This document shows positions 26,159 through 35,322 of a stretch of 64,000 bases of DNA, piece after piece. This DNA is from Ephemeroptericola cinctiostellae (GTDB taxonomy: Bacteria > Pseudomonadota > Gammaproteobacteria > Burkholderiales > Burkholderiaceae): contig NZ_CP031124.1 of assembly GCF_003339525.1 (NCBI RefSeq), forward strand, positions 1,364,001 to 1,428,000, read 5' to 3'. Positions within the stretch are counted from its first letter, which is position 1. Each line of letters starts with the position of its first letter. The position numbers and the translations under genes were made by a program. The notes beneath the pieces are model-generated. The model did no database searches. It had not been told where the DNA came from and saw only the letters and a list, made by a program, of their open reading frames with translations.

Positions 26159-27718
26159 TTATTGGGTATCGAGTTTATTGGTGTGGCGCTTTATGTAAGT
26201 GTCGATCAACTCACGTGTAAAAAAGCCAAAAAACTGTCCAATTGTTTTGAATTTTTCACCCCATGAAGGGGCATTACGGGCATGCAGGGTCAACAGCAAT
26301 CGCCCCAATTCGGCAACACCCAGATGAAGAGTCCCCGCGCCCACGATGTGTCCCGTTGCATCAAGACCTTCGTGCAAATGGCAGTACAGCGTCGTGGTAG
26401 CCCCCCATGTTTGGAACACATTGCCGTCGCGCACATGCTTTTTACCTGCGAGAAAATAAGTGTGTCCACTCATTTCAAAACCCAGTTCATAAACCATGTA
26501 CTTTAACCCCCCTGTGCCACTGGGTGAAAATAAGCGGAACTGCCCATGCGTTGACGGTATGCTCAGGCCAAACGGTGTGAAATCAATGTGCCCATTGATG
26601 AGCCCTGTGTGCGTTGGATCATTGATGAACGCATCGATGTCGGGGATGTGAATTGCTGCGTGCATGGTCAATTCAGTGTGATGGGATTTCCCTTGCTGTA
26701 CGCCTGTTTCAGGGGTGTCAACCCCCATGCTGAAAAACCCTTTCATGGTCTCTCTGAACATGATGCCTCGCCCTGTAGGCCCAAGCACTTGCGTGGCTTC
26801 GGGGGTTAATGGCACACCACGACTGGACTTGCTTTGTAAATAGCGTTTCGCATCGGCGTAACCAAGATCAATCAAAGTCGCGGCATCGATGCGATTGAGG
26901 TAAAAGTCTGGATCCAGTGGCAATGGGTTCAACGGTTTAATCACATGCAAAATAATGGGTTGAGTTTGACCATAAGGTGAATCACCTGCGGCAATGCGCT
27001 GATTCAATTCATTGACCCATTCCAACTCTTCATTTAGTTTACCCGCCGCACTGACTTCAATCATGTGCACGTATTGATCAAAAGGACCATCTTGATACTG
27101 ATTGGAATTGCCAATGCACCAGACCAACCACAGCTCATTGGCACCCCGTTTAACCGCTTCAGTTAAATTGGCATCTTTAATCCAAACGGAATCAAAGTAG
27201 GTCATGCCATTGATTTGAACCGATGGCATGAAGATCGGTAATGAGATGCCTGCAACCAAATAATCCAAAGTGATGGCGGGGTGCTCAATCGCTTCATTGA
27301 TTTTGCGCGTGAAATTGCACACATTGAATGTGCCAACAACCCCTTGTGCTTGGCGAATTTTATCGACATCTATGCCCAAATGCGGGAACACTTTTTGCAC
27401 GATGCCATCCGCATCACCCATGGCACGTATGCGCATGCCTTTGAAATAATGTTTAATCGGCATCAACGAGACAAAATCACGTGGGTTCAAACTGCGCCAA
27501 CGTTCACACATCTGTTGAGGTGTGAGGCCAGACAACAACATGGCTAAATTGATCGTCCCCCCCGATGTGCCATCGGCGTGTGAAAAAAACACATCCGCTT
27601 CATGCAAAGCCTGTAAAACACCCGCTTGCCAAGCCACCCGCATGCCACCGCCTGCGAGAATCAAAGCCTTGTGGTTGCTGCTGTCTTGTGCCGCCAACGC
27701 AACAGGGGTGGGGGTCAT
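26159..27718 (-). CDS. Patatin-like phospholipase with C-terminal extension
   Basis: The 519-residue protein begins with a patatin domain: oxyanion loop LAGGGMRVAWQAGVLQAL, nucleophile Ser in DGTSGGTIN and a dyad Asp probably in YFDSVWIKDANL, where the usual DGG is changed to DS. After about residue 330 a separate beta-rich domain of some 180 residues follows (ELTMHAAIHIPDID.. GLKYMVYELGFEMSG), unlike canonical patatins. It likely hydrolyses acyl groups from lipids. It overlaps the preceding membrane gene by 4 bases (ATGA) and is followed by the phosphoesterase gene. The altered Asp motif leaves catalytic activity slightly uncertain. Confidence 0.85.
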   Translation of the reverse strand: MTPTPVALAAQDSSNHKALILAGGGMRVAWQAGVLQALHEADVFFSHADGTSGGTINLAMLLSGLTPQQMCERWRSLNPRDFVSLMPIKHYFKGMRIRAMGDADGIVQKVFPHLGIDVDKIRQAQGVVGTFNVCNFTRKINEAIEHPAITLDYLVAGISLPIFMPSVQINGMTYFDSVWIKDANLTEAVKRGANELWLVWCIGNSNQYQDGPFDQYVHMIEVSAAGKLNEELEWVNELNQRIAAGDSPYGQTQPIILHVIKPLNPLPLDPDFYLNRIDAATLIDLGYADAKRYLQSKSSRGVPLTPEATQVLGPTGRGIMFRETMKGFFSMGVDTPETGVQQGKSHHTELTMHAAIHIPDIDAFINDPTHTGLINGHIDFTPFGLSIPSTHGQFRLFSPSGTGGLKYMVYELGFEMSGHTYFLAGKKHVRDGNVFQTWGATTTLYCHLHEGLDATGHIVGAGTLHLGVAELGRLLLTLHARNAPSWGEKFKTIGQFFGFFTRELIDTYIKRHTNKLDTQ

Positions 27719-28098
27719 GGCGATTCCTTCCAATAACGTATTTTGCTCATGTAATACCAGTACAGCAGTGCAGAGCACAAATCAAATGCGGCAATCAGCA
27801 AGGCCAACCAAGAGAACAAATCGTTTTGAACACCAATGTACACGGCAATGGCAGCACCGAATTTTTGCAAACCCGCCCAAAAAACGACTGTATGTGAGTG
27901 AATGCACACACCATGCACCATCAAGCCGCCAAAAAACAGCATGAACATGCCAATGATGGCAAATAGGTGACTTGAAGTCGGGTTGATGGTGCCGCCCACC
28001 ATACTCAGTACAAAAGAGGGGGCGAGCATTTGAATCAAACCGCTAATGAAGGTCAATGCTGCAATCGCGAAAACGATGCGTCTGAGGTCAATGTTCAT
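27715..28098 (-). CDS. Four-helix membrane protein of the lipid-like operon
   Basis: The 127-residue protein starts MNIDLRRIVFAIAALTFISGLIQML and has four predicted membrane helices. A conserved-looking PSFVLSMVGG and a terminal YYMSKIRYWKESP are visible. It overlaps the patatin gene by 4 bases and the preceding membrane gene by 11. I do not recognise a named family; its tight coupling implies it works with the neighbouring lipid enzymes, perhaps as a membrane partner. Confidence 0.75.
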   Translation of the reverse strand: MNIDLRRIVFAIAALTFISGLIQMLAPSFVLSMVGGTINPTSSHLFAIIGMFMLFFGGLMVHGVCIHSHTVVFWAGLQKFGAAIAVYIGVQNDLFSWLALLIAAFDLCSALLYWYYMSKIRYWKESP

Positions 28099-28576
28099 GA
28101 TGTGTGTCCCAAGAATAGGCTTTTGAGCCAAAGTAATACATCATCAACAACCACGCCAATGTCATGAAAATGAACCGAATGTCATTGAGAGACATCCATT
28201 CTCTGAGCAAACGTGACACTTCGTTGTTGTCGGCAATGTGTGTTGCCAGAATGCGATTGATTGGAATGATGTACATTTGCCCCACAACTGTTGAAACCAC
28301 CAAACACAGCATGGCGGCCACGGACAGCCAACGCATGGATGTGCGCCACTCAGATCGAATCATGATGAGGTGACACATGAACATCAGGGGCACCACAATG
28401 GTGAAAAAATGAGTGGCTGCGGTTGTCGGCGGGATGAAGTGGTCGTAGTAGTTGCTGGCTGTGTACACCTCCCATGTCGGGTACCAAAAAAATCGCAATG
28501 CCCACAGCACACCGGCATACAACGTACAACCAAAGAAAACATAGGCGTTGTTGATGACCATCCAAATGGATTTCAT
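28088..28576 (-). CDS. Second four-helix membrane protein of the operon
   Basis: The 162-residue protein starts MKSIWMVINNAYVFFGCTLYAGVLWALRF after AAGGAG and has four hydrophobic segments. Charged and aromatic residues (FFWYPTWEVYTASNYYDHF) lie on the loop after helix 1. It overlaps the next membrane gene by 11 bases. No named family was recognised. Gene order places it between the acetoacetate-decarboxylase-like gene (116-bp gap) and the other membrane gene. Confidence 0.75.
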   Translation of the reverse strand: MKSIWMVINNAYVFFGCTLYAGVLWALRFFWYPTWEVYTASNYYDHFIPPTTAATHFFTIVVPLMFMCHLIMIRSEWRTSMRWLSVAAMLCLVVSTVVGQMYIIPINRILATHIADNNEVSRLLREWMSLNDIRFIFMTLAWLLMMYYFGSKAYSWDTHHEH

Positions 28577-28691
28577 GATGGGCTCCTTTATTTTTAAATG
28601 TGTGATTTGAAAAAATCTGTTTTGAATCGATGGGTTGTGTTTTTCGAGCGATTTAAAAATGACGATTAATAGATGAAACGGTGGAGATGAT

Positions 28692-29549
28692 TTATGACCG
28701 GTGCGGTGGCTCCAACCAGTCTTGTTTTTGTTCAAGGTCGATCACGCTTTCAAAGCCTTGCATGGCTGTACTGGGTGGGGCATCTGCTGACAAAAACCAA
28801 CATTCAAAATGGTCGTCGAGCACGCCTGCCGTTTCAGGGAAAAAACCTGCGAATAAAGCATCTTCACTGATGTCTAAATTTTTAAGAGCGGCCAATCGCG
28901 GGTGATCACCGATGACAAGGCGCGCCGCATTTTTCCCCATTTTGAAACCCATTTTTCCTTTGAAGTAAATATACGATGCCATCAACATGCCGCGAAAACC
29001 ACAGTAATTGACCGCTCCCGTGTTCACAGGCAACCATGCCTTTTTGGGGGTGGCGACATCAATGCGCATCGCCAGTTGTCCATCTAAATCATATTGACTG
29101 CTGACCCAATCATCACCGATTAAAAAGTCCAGATTCGCTTGGTGTTTGGGCATGCCCCAAATGCCTTTACCGCCTTTGACTGAAATCTCAGTGCTGACGG
29201 GCAGGTCAAAGACATATTGTCCTGTGCCGAATGTTTTCATGAGTATCGCGGGCAGCAGGCGCGGTGCAGGATTGGCACCATGCGTGCAAGCAATGGCAAT
29301 GCTGTATTCGATGTATTTGCCAATGTTGGTTTCTCGGTAATCAATCACCGTGATCACCAATAAACCCCGATGCCACAAGCGAAATGGATGCAGCTCATTA
29401 CCTGGCAAGAGGGCGGCGGCTTTATCGGCGTCAATGCTGAAAGCCGCCATGAGTGCAGGCGAGCGCAATGAGCTGACGGGCAATTGGAAAGCGATGCCAT
29501 CCACCAATGCATGTCGGCCTGCTTGGTGTTTCAGTCGGTTGGGGCGCAT
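28692..29549 (-). CDS. Acetoacetate decarboxylase-fold protein
   Basis: The 285-residue protein matches the acetoacetate decarboxylase superfamily: FRLWHRGLLVITVIDYRETNIGKYIEYSIAI and EISVKGGKGIWGMPKHQANLDF, whose Lys residues are candidates for the Schiff base. Members not within acetone operons often act on other keto acids or are aldolase/dehydratase-like. No signal peptide is present. It follows the alpha/beta hydrolase gene by 18 bp. In context it may act on a keto intermediate made by the GMC oxidoreductase, which is inference. Confidence 0.75.
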   Translation of the reverse strand: MRPNRLKHQAGRHALVDGIAFQLPVSSLRSPALMAAFSIDADKAAALLPGNELHPFRLWHRGLLVITVIDYRETNIGKYIEYSIAIACTHGANPAPRLLPAILMKTFGTGQYVFDLPVSTEISVKGGKGIWGMPKHQANLDFLIGDDWVSSQYDLDGQLAMRIDVATPKKAWLPVNTGAVNYCGFRGMLMASYIYFKGKMGFKMGKNAARLVIGDHPRLAALKNLDISEDALFAGFFPETAGVLDDHFECWFLSADAPPSTAMQGFESVIDLEQKQDWLEPPHRS

Positions 29550-29567
29550 GATGTTCTCCTAATGAGG

Positions 29568-30599
29568 TCAATGTGTTGGGCGATTCAGTTCATCTAAAAT
29601 GATTGGAAAGACATCCACCGCAGCACGTTGGCCAATGAACACATCCAAATGCCCATAGCCCGCCAACAGATGAAAACTGTGAAAATTACGGCGTTGCTCA
29701 TTGAAAAATAGGTAAGTGCGCATCTGGCTTTCGGGCAAAAAGCAGACATTTTTATCGCCTGTTATAAACACCATGCGTGCTTGTGTTTTGGCTGGCTGTG
29801 CTGCAATGTGCTTGGGTAAAGTGTTTAAATGACTCACACCCATCAATTGTCCTGCTCGGACGCTTCGACTCATTTGTTTAAAAAAGGAAATGGGCACACT
29901 GGCAAATTCGTGGCGTATCCACTCATGTGTGGCTTCATTCAAGTTTTCATGCCGCCACAACACAGGAAAACCTGTGCCATAGGTGAAACTCGTGAACTTA
30001 CACACATCGTTGTCACATTCATGATGGGTCAAACGCACCAAACCAACCAAAGCTTTTTGTACATAAGTATTTGATTGGATTGCCCATTGCGGATTGAGGT
30101 CTGGTGTCAAGCAACCCAGCAGAGGTGTGCAACAGATGATTTTAAATTTAGAAACATTCGGGATGATGGGATGCAATGACACCGCATTGCTGACAATCAC
30201 ATCCACTTGTGGCAGCAAGCCCGCCGCAGCACTGAGCATGAAGCTGGTTGAGCCTTGGCAATGAATCACGGCTTTGATGGTGGATGCGCCCGTGACATCA
30301 ATGATTTTCCTCACAGCCGCAGGGTGATCGTAGACTGCGGCCTGATCAAGCGTCCACTGCGATGGGGGGAGATCAATGCTGGCACGCCAGTTTTCCAACC
30401 ACACATCGTAACCCGCTTCTGCCAAATAACGCACAAGCGTCATTTCCACTGGGGGTTCAAAAATTTTGGATCGCACACCTGCACCGTGCACCAAAACGAC
30501 AGGGCCGAGTGGTGAAGCGCCATGTGCAGCACGGACGCGCTCCAGTTTGCATTCAAAACCATCTGAGGCGTAAAAAGGAAAGCATTCTCTCATCAACAT
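29568..30599 (-). CDS. Alpha/beta-fold hydrolase with HCQGS nucleophile elbow
   Basis: The 343-residue protein has VVLVHGAGVRSKIF (oxyanion HG), a nucleophile elbow IHCQGSTSFML in place of the usual GxSxG, and GYGHLDVFIG with the catalytic His near the C-terminus. The Cys at the usual nucleophile position recalls the Cys-type hydrolases fused to or next to cholesterol-oxidase-like proteins and PHA synthases. It is the first gene of the seven-gene operon; the ATG (complement 30597-30599) follows GAGGTG. Function is likely hydrolysis or acyl transfer on a lipid substrate. Confidence 0.78.
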   Translation of the reverse strand: MLMRECFPFYASDGFECKLERVRAAHGASPLGPVVLVHGAGVRSKIFEPPVEMTLVRYLAEAGYDVWLENWRASIDLPPSQWTLDQAAVYDHPAAVRKIIDVTGASTIKAVIHCQGSTSFMLSAAAGLLPQVDVIVSNAVSLHPIIPNVSKFKIICCTPLLGCLTPDLNPQWAIQSNTYVQKALVGLVRLTHHECDNDVCKFTSFTYGTGFPVLWRHENLNEATHEWIRHEFASVPISFFKQMSRSVRAGQLMGVSHLNTLPKHIAAQPAKTQARMVFITGDKNVCFLPESQMRTYLFFNEQRRNFHSFHLLAGYGHLDVFIGQRAAVDVFPIILDELNRPTH

Positions 30600-30888
30600 C
30601 ACACACCTCAATTCTGGGCGGTTTTGATTGCGGTGTGAATACCCTACGGAGGTGGGTTAAAAATAGCTCACACAATGAAAAAGCGTTATGCACATATTTG
30701 ATTTTTTTGGTTTTTTAACCATTTTTTTAACCATGACGTTAGTCATGATCCATGGTGTGCTTTGTGTCTTTAGACTTATATTAGTCTTTTTGCAATCAAA
30801 AAACAATGTAAAGATTGTGAATTTTTATTAAAAATAAAGCGTTTTTGTGTTGTTTTCTCCCGTTAATGGTTACAGCCAATGGTTGCAG
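30600..30888 (-). promoter_or_regulatory. Upstream region of the lipid-like operon
   Basis: This AT-rich 289-bp gap has no gene. Two inverted repeats suggest regulator sites: CATGAC-GTTA-GTCATG at 30732-30747 and AGACT-TATATT-AGTCT at 30772-30787. Promoter hexamers were not clear. The first palindrome lies about 135 bp upstream of the hydrolase start. Confidence 0.4.
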
Positions 30889-30938
30889 CCTGAATGTAAA
30901 AAAAAGCCAAATGACATTTGGCTTTTTTTACATTCAGG
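30889..30938. terminator. 50-bp near-perfect palindrome, terminator
   Basis: CCTGAATGTA, an A-run, GCCAAATG, one base, CATTTGGC, a T-run and TACATTCAGG form an almost perfect palindrome. The inner GCCAAA/TTTGGC stem with the T-run is a bidirectional terminator, well placed 42 bp after the qmcA stop on the minus strand. Confidence 0.85.
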
Positions 30939-30980
30939 TGAGTGATTCAAGACATGCACATGGCAATCATGTCATTGATG

Positions 30981-31907
30981 TTATGGTTTATTCGATTTGC
31001 TGACGTCAACGATTTTCATGGCGCTGCTGATGAGGGTCGATATGTCGCCCATGTTGGCAGGCACAATCAACGTGTTGTTTTTACTGGCCATGTTTTCAAA
31101 AGCTTTTACGTATTGTTCCGCAACTTTTAAATTCATCGCGGTGACGCCGCCATTCGATTGAGTGGCTTCACCGATTTGACGTAGAGCTGATGCGTTGGCT
31201 TCAGCAACCGCGAGAATAGCGGCTGCTTCACCTTGGGCTTTGTTGATGGCGGCTTGTTTTTCACCTTCAGAGCGTTGAATGAAAGCCTCTCGTTCGCCTG
31301 TCGCAATGTTGATTTGCTCTTGTTTGCGACCTTCAGAGGCTGCAATTAAAGCACGTTTTTCACGTTCAGCGGTGATTTGGGCTTGCATTGAGCGCAGGAT
31401 TTCAGCTGGTGGCACCAAATCTTTGATTTCATAACGCAGTACTTTCACCCCCCAGTTGGTCGCGGCTTCATCCAATGCGTTGACCACTTGGGTGTTGATG
31501 ACATCGCGTTCCTCAAATGTTTTGTCCAATTCCAGTTTGCCAATCACACTGCGCAAGCTGGTTTGAGCGAGTTGGGTGATGGCAAAAATGAAGTTGGATG
31601 AGCCATAAGAGGCTTTCATTGGGTCGGTGACTTGGAAGTAAATCACACCATCCACTTGCAATTGTGTGTTGTCTTTGGTGATGCACACTTGGCTGGGCAC
31701 ATCCATTGGGATTTCTTTGAGCGAGTGTTTGTAAGCGACGCGGTCCATGAAAGGAATGACAATGTTTAAACCAGGCAGCAATGTGCGGTTGTATTTACCG
31801 AAACGTTCCAGCACCCATGCATTTTGTTGTGGCACGACTTTGACGGCTTGAAGGACAAAAATAACGGCGAGTGCAAGTAAAATCAGAGGGAAAGTCAAAA
31901 GTTCCAT
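30981..31907 (-). CDS. qmcA: SPFH/stomatin-family membrane protein QmcA
   Basis: The 308-residue protein has one N-terminal membrane helix (LLTFPLILLALAVIFVLQAV), then the SPFH/band 7 domain (VVPQQNAWVLERFGKYNRTLLPGLNIVIPF) and a long Ala/Glu/Lys coiled coil (ITAEREKRALIAASEGRKQEQINIATGE). Stomatin-like proteins form oligomeric cages in lipid microdomains and act with NfeD proteins and proteases. ATG (complement 31905-31907) follows AGGAG by 8 bases; a TTG just upstream is not needed. It lies downstream of nfeD in the usual pair. Confidence 0.93.
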   Translation of the reverse strand: MELLTFPLILLALAVIFVLQAVKVVPQQNAWVLERFGKYNRTLLPGLNIVIPFMDRVAYKHSLKEIPMDVPSQVCITKDNTQLQVDGVIYFQVTDPMKASYGSSNFIFAITQLAQTSLRSVIGKLELDKTFEERDVINTQVVNALDEAATNWGVKVLRYEIKDLVPPAEILRSMQAQITAEREKRALIAASEGRKQEQINIATGEREAFIQRSEGEKQAAINKAQGEAAAILAVAEANASALRQIGEATQSNGGVTAMNLKVAEQYVKAFENMASKNNTLIVPANMGDISTLISSAMKIVDVSKSNKP

Positions 31908-32013
31908 GGTCAAAGCTCCTAATGGGGGTTGTGCGGGATTGTGTGGCGTGTGTCTGCAAGTTGAACAAGTGCTTGGGTGGCTTCAATAAGGTGAATCCGT
32001 AAAGTGAATCCTT

Positions 32014-32430
32014 TTAAAGCGGAGTCACCATCAGCCGCGTGCCTTCAAAGCGCACAATGCGGTATTCACCCGCTTGCGGATGTTCATCGGGTGTTTGTAA
32101 CACCGCTTGCCACACACTGCCTCGATAATGGGTGTGGCCTATGCCATTGTGCCATTCATTCACGCTGACGATTTCACCCGCATCGAGTATGTCGTCGGCA
32201 TGGGGGGATGATGTGCTGTTTTTTTGTTTCCGATAACGGTACACCCATGTGACCAAAATGGCAGAGGTGATCAAAAAAACCAAAGCTTGCGAGAGGAAAG
32301 AAGTCCCTGTCAATTGAGCGAACCAAGCCGCTGTGGCAGCTATGGCCAACATCAATAAATAAAATGTGCCTGATGCCAACTCGGTGGCCAGCAAGACGGC
32401 GGCAACAATCAGCCATGTGTAACTGGACAT
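32014..32430 (-). CDS. NfeD-like membrane protein
   Basis: The 138-residue protein begins MSSYTWLIVAAVLLATELASGTFYLLMLAI with two to three helices and ends in an OB-fold domain (AGEIVSVNEW.. GSVWQA.. GEYRIVRFEGTRLMVTPL) typical of short NfeD (NfeD1b/YbbK) partners of stomatins. AAGGAG precedes the ATG. The downstream neighbour is qmcA, 106 bp away, so the two are likely co-transcribed; the partner role is family knowledge. Confidence 0.88.
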   Translation of the reverse strand: MSSYTWLIVAAVLLATELASGTFYLLMLAIAATAAWFAQLTGTSFLSQALVFLITSAILVTWVYRYRKQKNSTSSPHADDILDAGEIVSVNEWHNGIGHTHYRGSVWQAVLQTPDEHPQAGEYRIVRFEGTRLMVTPL

Positions 32431-32591
32431 TATGATCTCCTTGAGATGAGTGGTTTTAATGCATGTGTGTTCATTATACGCCCGAACAGATTTGTACATA
32501 TTTATACGGTTTGATTGCATGGTTGTCATGTCGAATGTCCGACTCGATGATATGATGACGTTGTTTACTTTTGATTCAATTTGGTTGATAT

Positions 32592-34790
32592 ATGCCCCCA
32601 CAAGCGCCTGCTGTCTCTGACGCACTCCCCACCCTTGAAGCCACACGCACCGCTGCGCACATCCATTATGCAGATCGTCGCTTGCCTTCGGGTGAGCCCA
32701 TGTTTGACCATGCCACGGGCATGAGTGATATTTTGACCCGTCTGGACGTGGCCGATGACATGCATGTGTCGGCGTATTTGTTTGGTTGGTTGCATGGCGA
32801 ACACACCGCACGTGAGCGTGAGGCTCAGCTTGAGTCGTTGGGGCATGCATGGGGCGGAGAGCAATCGCATCGCGTCAGCAATTTGTATGCTTTGATGCAC
32901 CTCGGTGAGCGTGCCAAAGTCAAGAGCAGCAGTGATAAAAATGCCAATCCTGACATGTTGGCACAAATTGAGCGTGTGCGTAAAATGCTGTTGGCCATGG
33001 CGAATGACATCCGTGTGGTGATTTTGCGTTTGGTCTCGCGCTTACAAACCTTGCGCTATTACGCTAAAAATAAGGTGGTTTGTCCTGTTGATGTCGCGCA
33101 GGAAACTTTACTGCTGTATTCTCCTCTTGCCAATCGTTTGGGGGTGTGGCAAATCAAATGGGAGCTGGAAGATTTGGCTTTCCGTTTTGCCGAACCTGTG
33201 ACTTACAGAGAGATTTCCAAATGGTTGGATGAAAAACGCATTGAACGCGAAGATTTTGTCGCCAACTCCATTGCGGCTTTGGATCGTGCGCTTAAGGTGC
33301 AAAACATCAGTGCCCAGATTTCAGGTCGTCCCAAACACATTTACAGTATTTTTAACAAAATGCGTGGCAAGCAGTTGCAGTTCGCTGATTTATACGACAT
33401 CCGCGCCTTTCGCATCATTGTCGATGATGTGAAAGATTGCTATGGCGTGTTGGGCGTGTTGCATCATTTGTGGCAGCCAATTCCGAAAGAATTTGACGAT
33501 TACATTGCCCGCCCAAAACCCAACGGTTATAAATCGCTGCACACAGTTGTCGTGGGCGACGATGGGCGACCGATTGAAGTACAAATTCGCACCAACGACA
33601 TGCATCAGTTTGCTGAGTACGGTGTGGCCGCACATTGGCGTTATAAAGAAGGCGGCTTTAAAAATGGTGCTGTTGTCACCACAGAACAATCCGCTTACGA
33701 TGAGCAAATCGCATGGGTGCGCCAACTCATCAGCTGGCAAACGGATTTGACGCACACCTTGGCTGGGCAGGACAAAGCGTTCAAACTGCAAGACCCGCAC
33801 ATTTACGTGCTCACGCCTGACGCACGCGTGATTGAGTTGCCACGTGATTCCACGCCGATTGATTTTGCATATCACGTGCACACCAATCTTGGGCACTTGT
33901 GCCGTGGTGCGAAGGTCAATGGTCAAATGGTACCGCTGACCACCAAACTGCACACGGGGCAAACCGTCAACATCATTGCGGTTAAACAAGGCGGCCCTTC
34001 GCGTGATTGGTTGCGTGAAGGATTCACTAACAGCCCGCGGGCAAAGAGTAAAGTGCGTGCATGGTTTAACGCACAGGCCACGGTCGAATACATTGCGCAA
34101 GGTCGTGCCGTATTTGAAAAAGAATTGCAACGCTTGAGTAAAACAGCAGTCAAACACGACGACATCGCCCAAAGTTTGGGATTTGCCAAAACGGAAGAGC
34201 TGTATTTGGCTTTCGGTCGTGAAGACATGACCGCCCATAATTTAGAGGAGCTGTTCAAAAGCCAAGCGCCCGTTGAGCCCACTAAACCTGCGGCAGATGC
34301 CAACTGGGTCAGCGCACAGGCCAATAAAGGTGCCGTTGGCAAAGGCGGCGTACTGGTGGTCGGCTTGGATGATTTGATGACCCAGCTTGCCAAATGTTGT
34401 AAACCTGCGCCACCCGATGAGATCACGGGTTTTGTCACGCGTGGCAAAGGCATCTCAATTCACCGCAGTGGTTGTGATAATTTCCTCAATATGCAACACC
34501 AGCACCCAGAACGTGTGTTGGCCTGCACGTGGGCGACTCGCGCAGGCACGCGCTATGCCGTGGATGTGTTGGTGCATGCCCAAGAATCAGTTGACTTGAT
34601 GAAGGACATCACCGACATCCTCGCCCGTGAAAAAATCTTGATCAGCGGTTTACGCACCGTTCGTCAGGGCGGCACTGATTCGCGTTGTCAGCTGAGCTTC
34701 AGCTTGGAAGTGGAAAACACCACTCAATTGCAAAAAGCCATGTCAGCGTTGATGCAGGTGACGGGTGTGGCGCAAGTTGAACGAAGTTAG
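32592..34790 (+). CDS. relA: GTP pyrophosphokinase RelA
   Basis: The 732-residue protein makes (p)ppGpp on stalled ribosomes during amino-acid starvation. The N-terminal hydrolase-like domain lacks the His-Asp metal pair (VSAYLFGWLHGEH in its place), so it should be synthetase-only. The synthetase domain has YSIFNKMRGKQ, DLYDIRAFRIIV, DYIARPKPNGYKSLHT and AEYGVAAHWRYKEG. TGS (YVLTPDARVIELPRDSTPIDFAYHVHT), a zinc-finger-like CCKPAPPDEITGFVTRGKGISIHRSGC and a C-terminal ACT domain follow. The start ATG 32592 lacks a strong ribosome site. Confidence 0.95.
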   Translation: MPPQAPAVSDALPTLEATRTAAHIHYADRRLPSGEPMFDHATGMSDILTRLDVADDMHVSAYLFGWLHGEHTAREREAQLESLGHAWGGEQSHRVSNLYALMHLGERAKVKSSSDKNANPDMLAQIERVRKMLLAMANDIRVVILRLVSRLQTLRYYAKNKVVCPVDVAQETLLLYSPLANRLGVWQIKWELEDLAFRFAEPVTYREISKWLDEKRIEREDFVANSIAALDRALKVQNISAQISGRPKHIYSIFNKMRGKQLQFADLYDIRAFRIIVDDVKDCYGVLGVLHHLWQPIPKEFDDYIARPKPNGYKSLHTVVVGDDGRPIEVQIRTNDMHQFAEYGVAAHWRYKEGGFKNGAVVTTEQSAYDEQIAWVRQLISWQTDLTHTLAGQDKAFKLQDPHIYVLTPDARVIELPRDSTPIDFAYHVHTNLGHLCRGAKVNGQMVPLTTKLHTGQTVNIIAVKQGGPSRDWLREGFTNSPRAKSKVRAWFNAQATVEYIAQGRAVFEKELQRLSKTAVKHDDIAQSLGFAKTEELYLAFGREDMTAHNLEELFKSQAPVEPTKPAADANWVSAQANKGAVGKGGVLVVGLDDLMTQLAKCCKPAPPDEITGFVTRGKGISIHRSGCDNFLNMQHQHPERVLACTWATRAGTRYAVDVLVHAQESVDLMKDITDILAREKILISGLRTVRQGGTDSRCQLSFSLEVENTTQLQKAMSALMQVTGVAQVERS

Positions 34791-34814
34791 ATAGCAAAAA
34801 TTAAGCAACGTTTT

Positions 34815-35315
34815 TTACTTTGCGCCATAACGTTTTATATAAAATAAACCGAAGAAATAGCCGCCTATTAAGCTACCAGTTAACATCAAAATGGTTAATT
34901 TTGGTAACTGAATCGGATCTAGCAGTAATGGAAAGGAAAGGTGGATTTGATCGTCCTCCCAAACAATTCTTTCTCTATCTAATAGAGCGTTGATGATGTA
35001 AAAAATACCTGATTGAAAAAGAGTCAGGGTTGAGGAGGTCAGCGCTGTTAGGCAAGCAAATTTTTGTTTGGATAACGAAGTAAAATGACTGAGAAGAGCA
35101 CCTGTGATAGCGGCAACAACAAAGCCGTATGGGTAGGCTAATACTATGAAAAAACACGTGGTGAGAATGATTTCCCAATCAACATCCTCGCTTAGGTAGA
35201 TCGAAATGGACCAAACTAAACCTGCCCAAAAGCCAGCAAAGGCAGGGGCGAGTTTTGTAAATCGAATGCTGTGATTGAAAGTATCTTGAAGTGATATGTT
35301 TTTGTTTTTTAACAT
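34815..35315 (-). CDS. Hypothetical four-helix membrane protein
   Basis: The 166-residue protein from ATG (complement 35313-35315) has helices near residues 22-45, 50-85 and 135-160 plus one around 95-115. Its codon use is AT-richer than that of the neighbours. An in-frame start at 35348 would overlap the upstream TSUP gene by 26 bases. No family was recognised. It lies between relA, convergent, and the TSUP gene. Confidence 0.6.
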   Translation of the reverse strand: MLKNKNISLQDTFNHSIRFTKLAPAFAGFWAGLVWSISIYLSEDVDWEIILTTCFFIVLAYPYGFVVAAITGALLSHFTSLSKQKFACLTALTSSTLTLFQSGIFYIINALLDRERIVWEDDQIHLSFPLLLDPIQLPKLTILMLTGSLIGGYFFGLFYIKRYGAK

Positions 35316-35322
35316 TTGAGTT

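Noticed and set aside
32431-32850. N-terminal extension of the NfeD-like protein
   Set aside because: The extension overlaps relA antisense and the inner ATG has AAGGAG and a membrane helix directly after.
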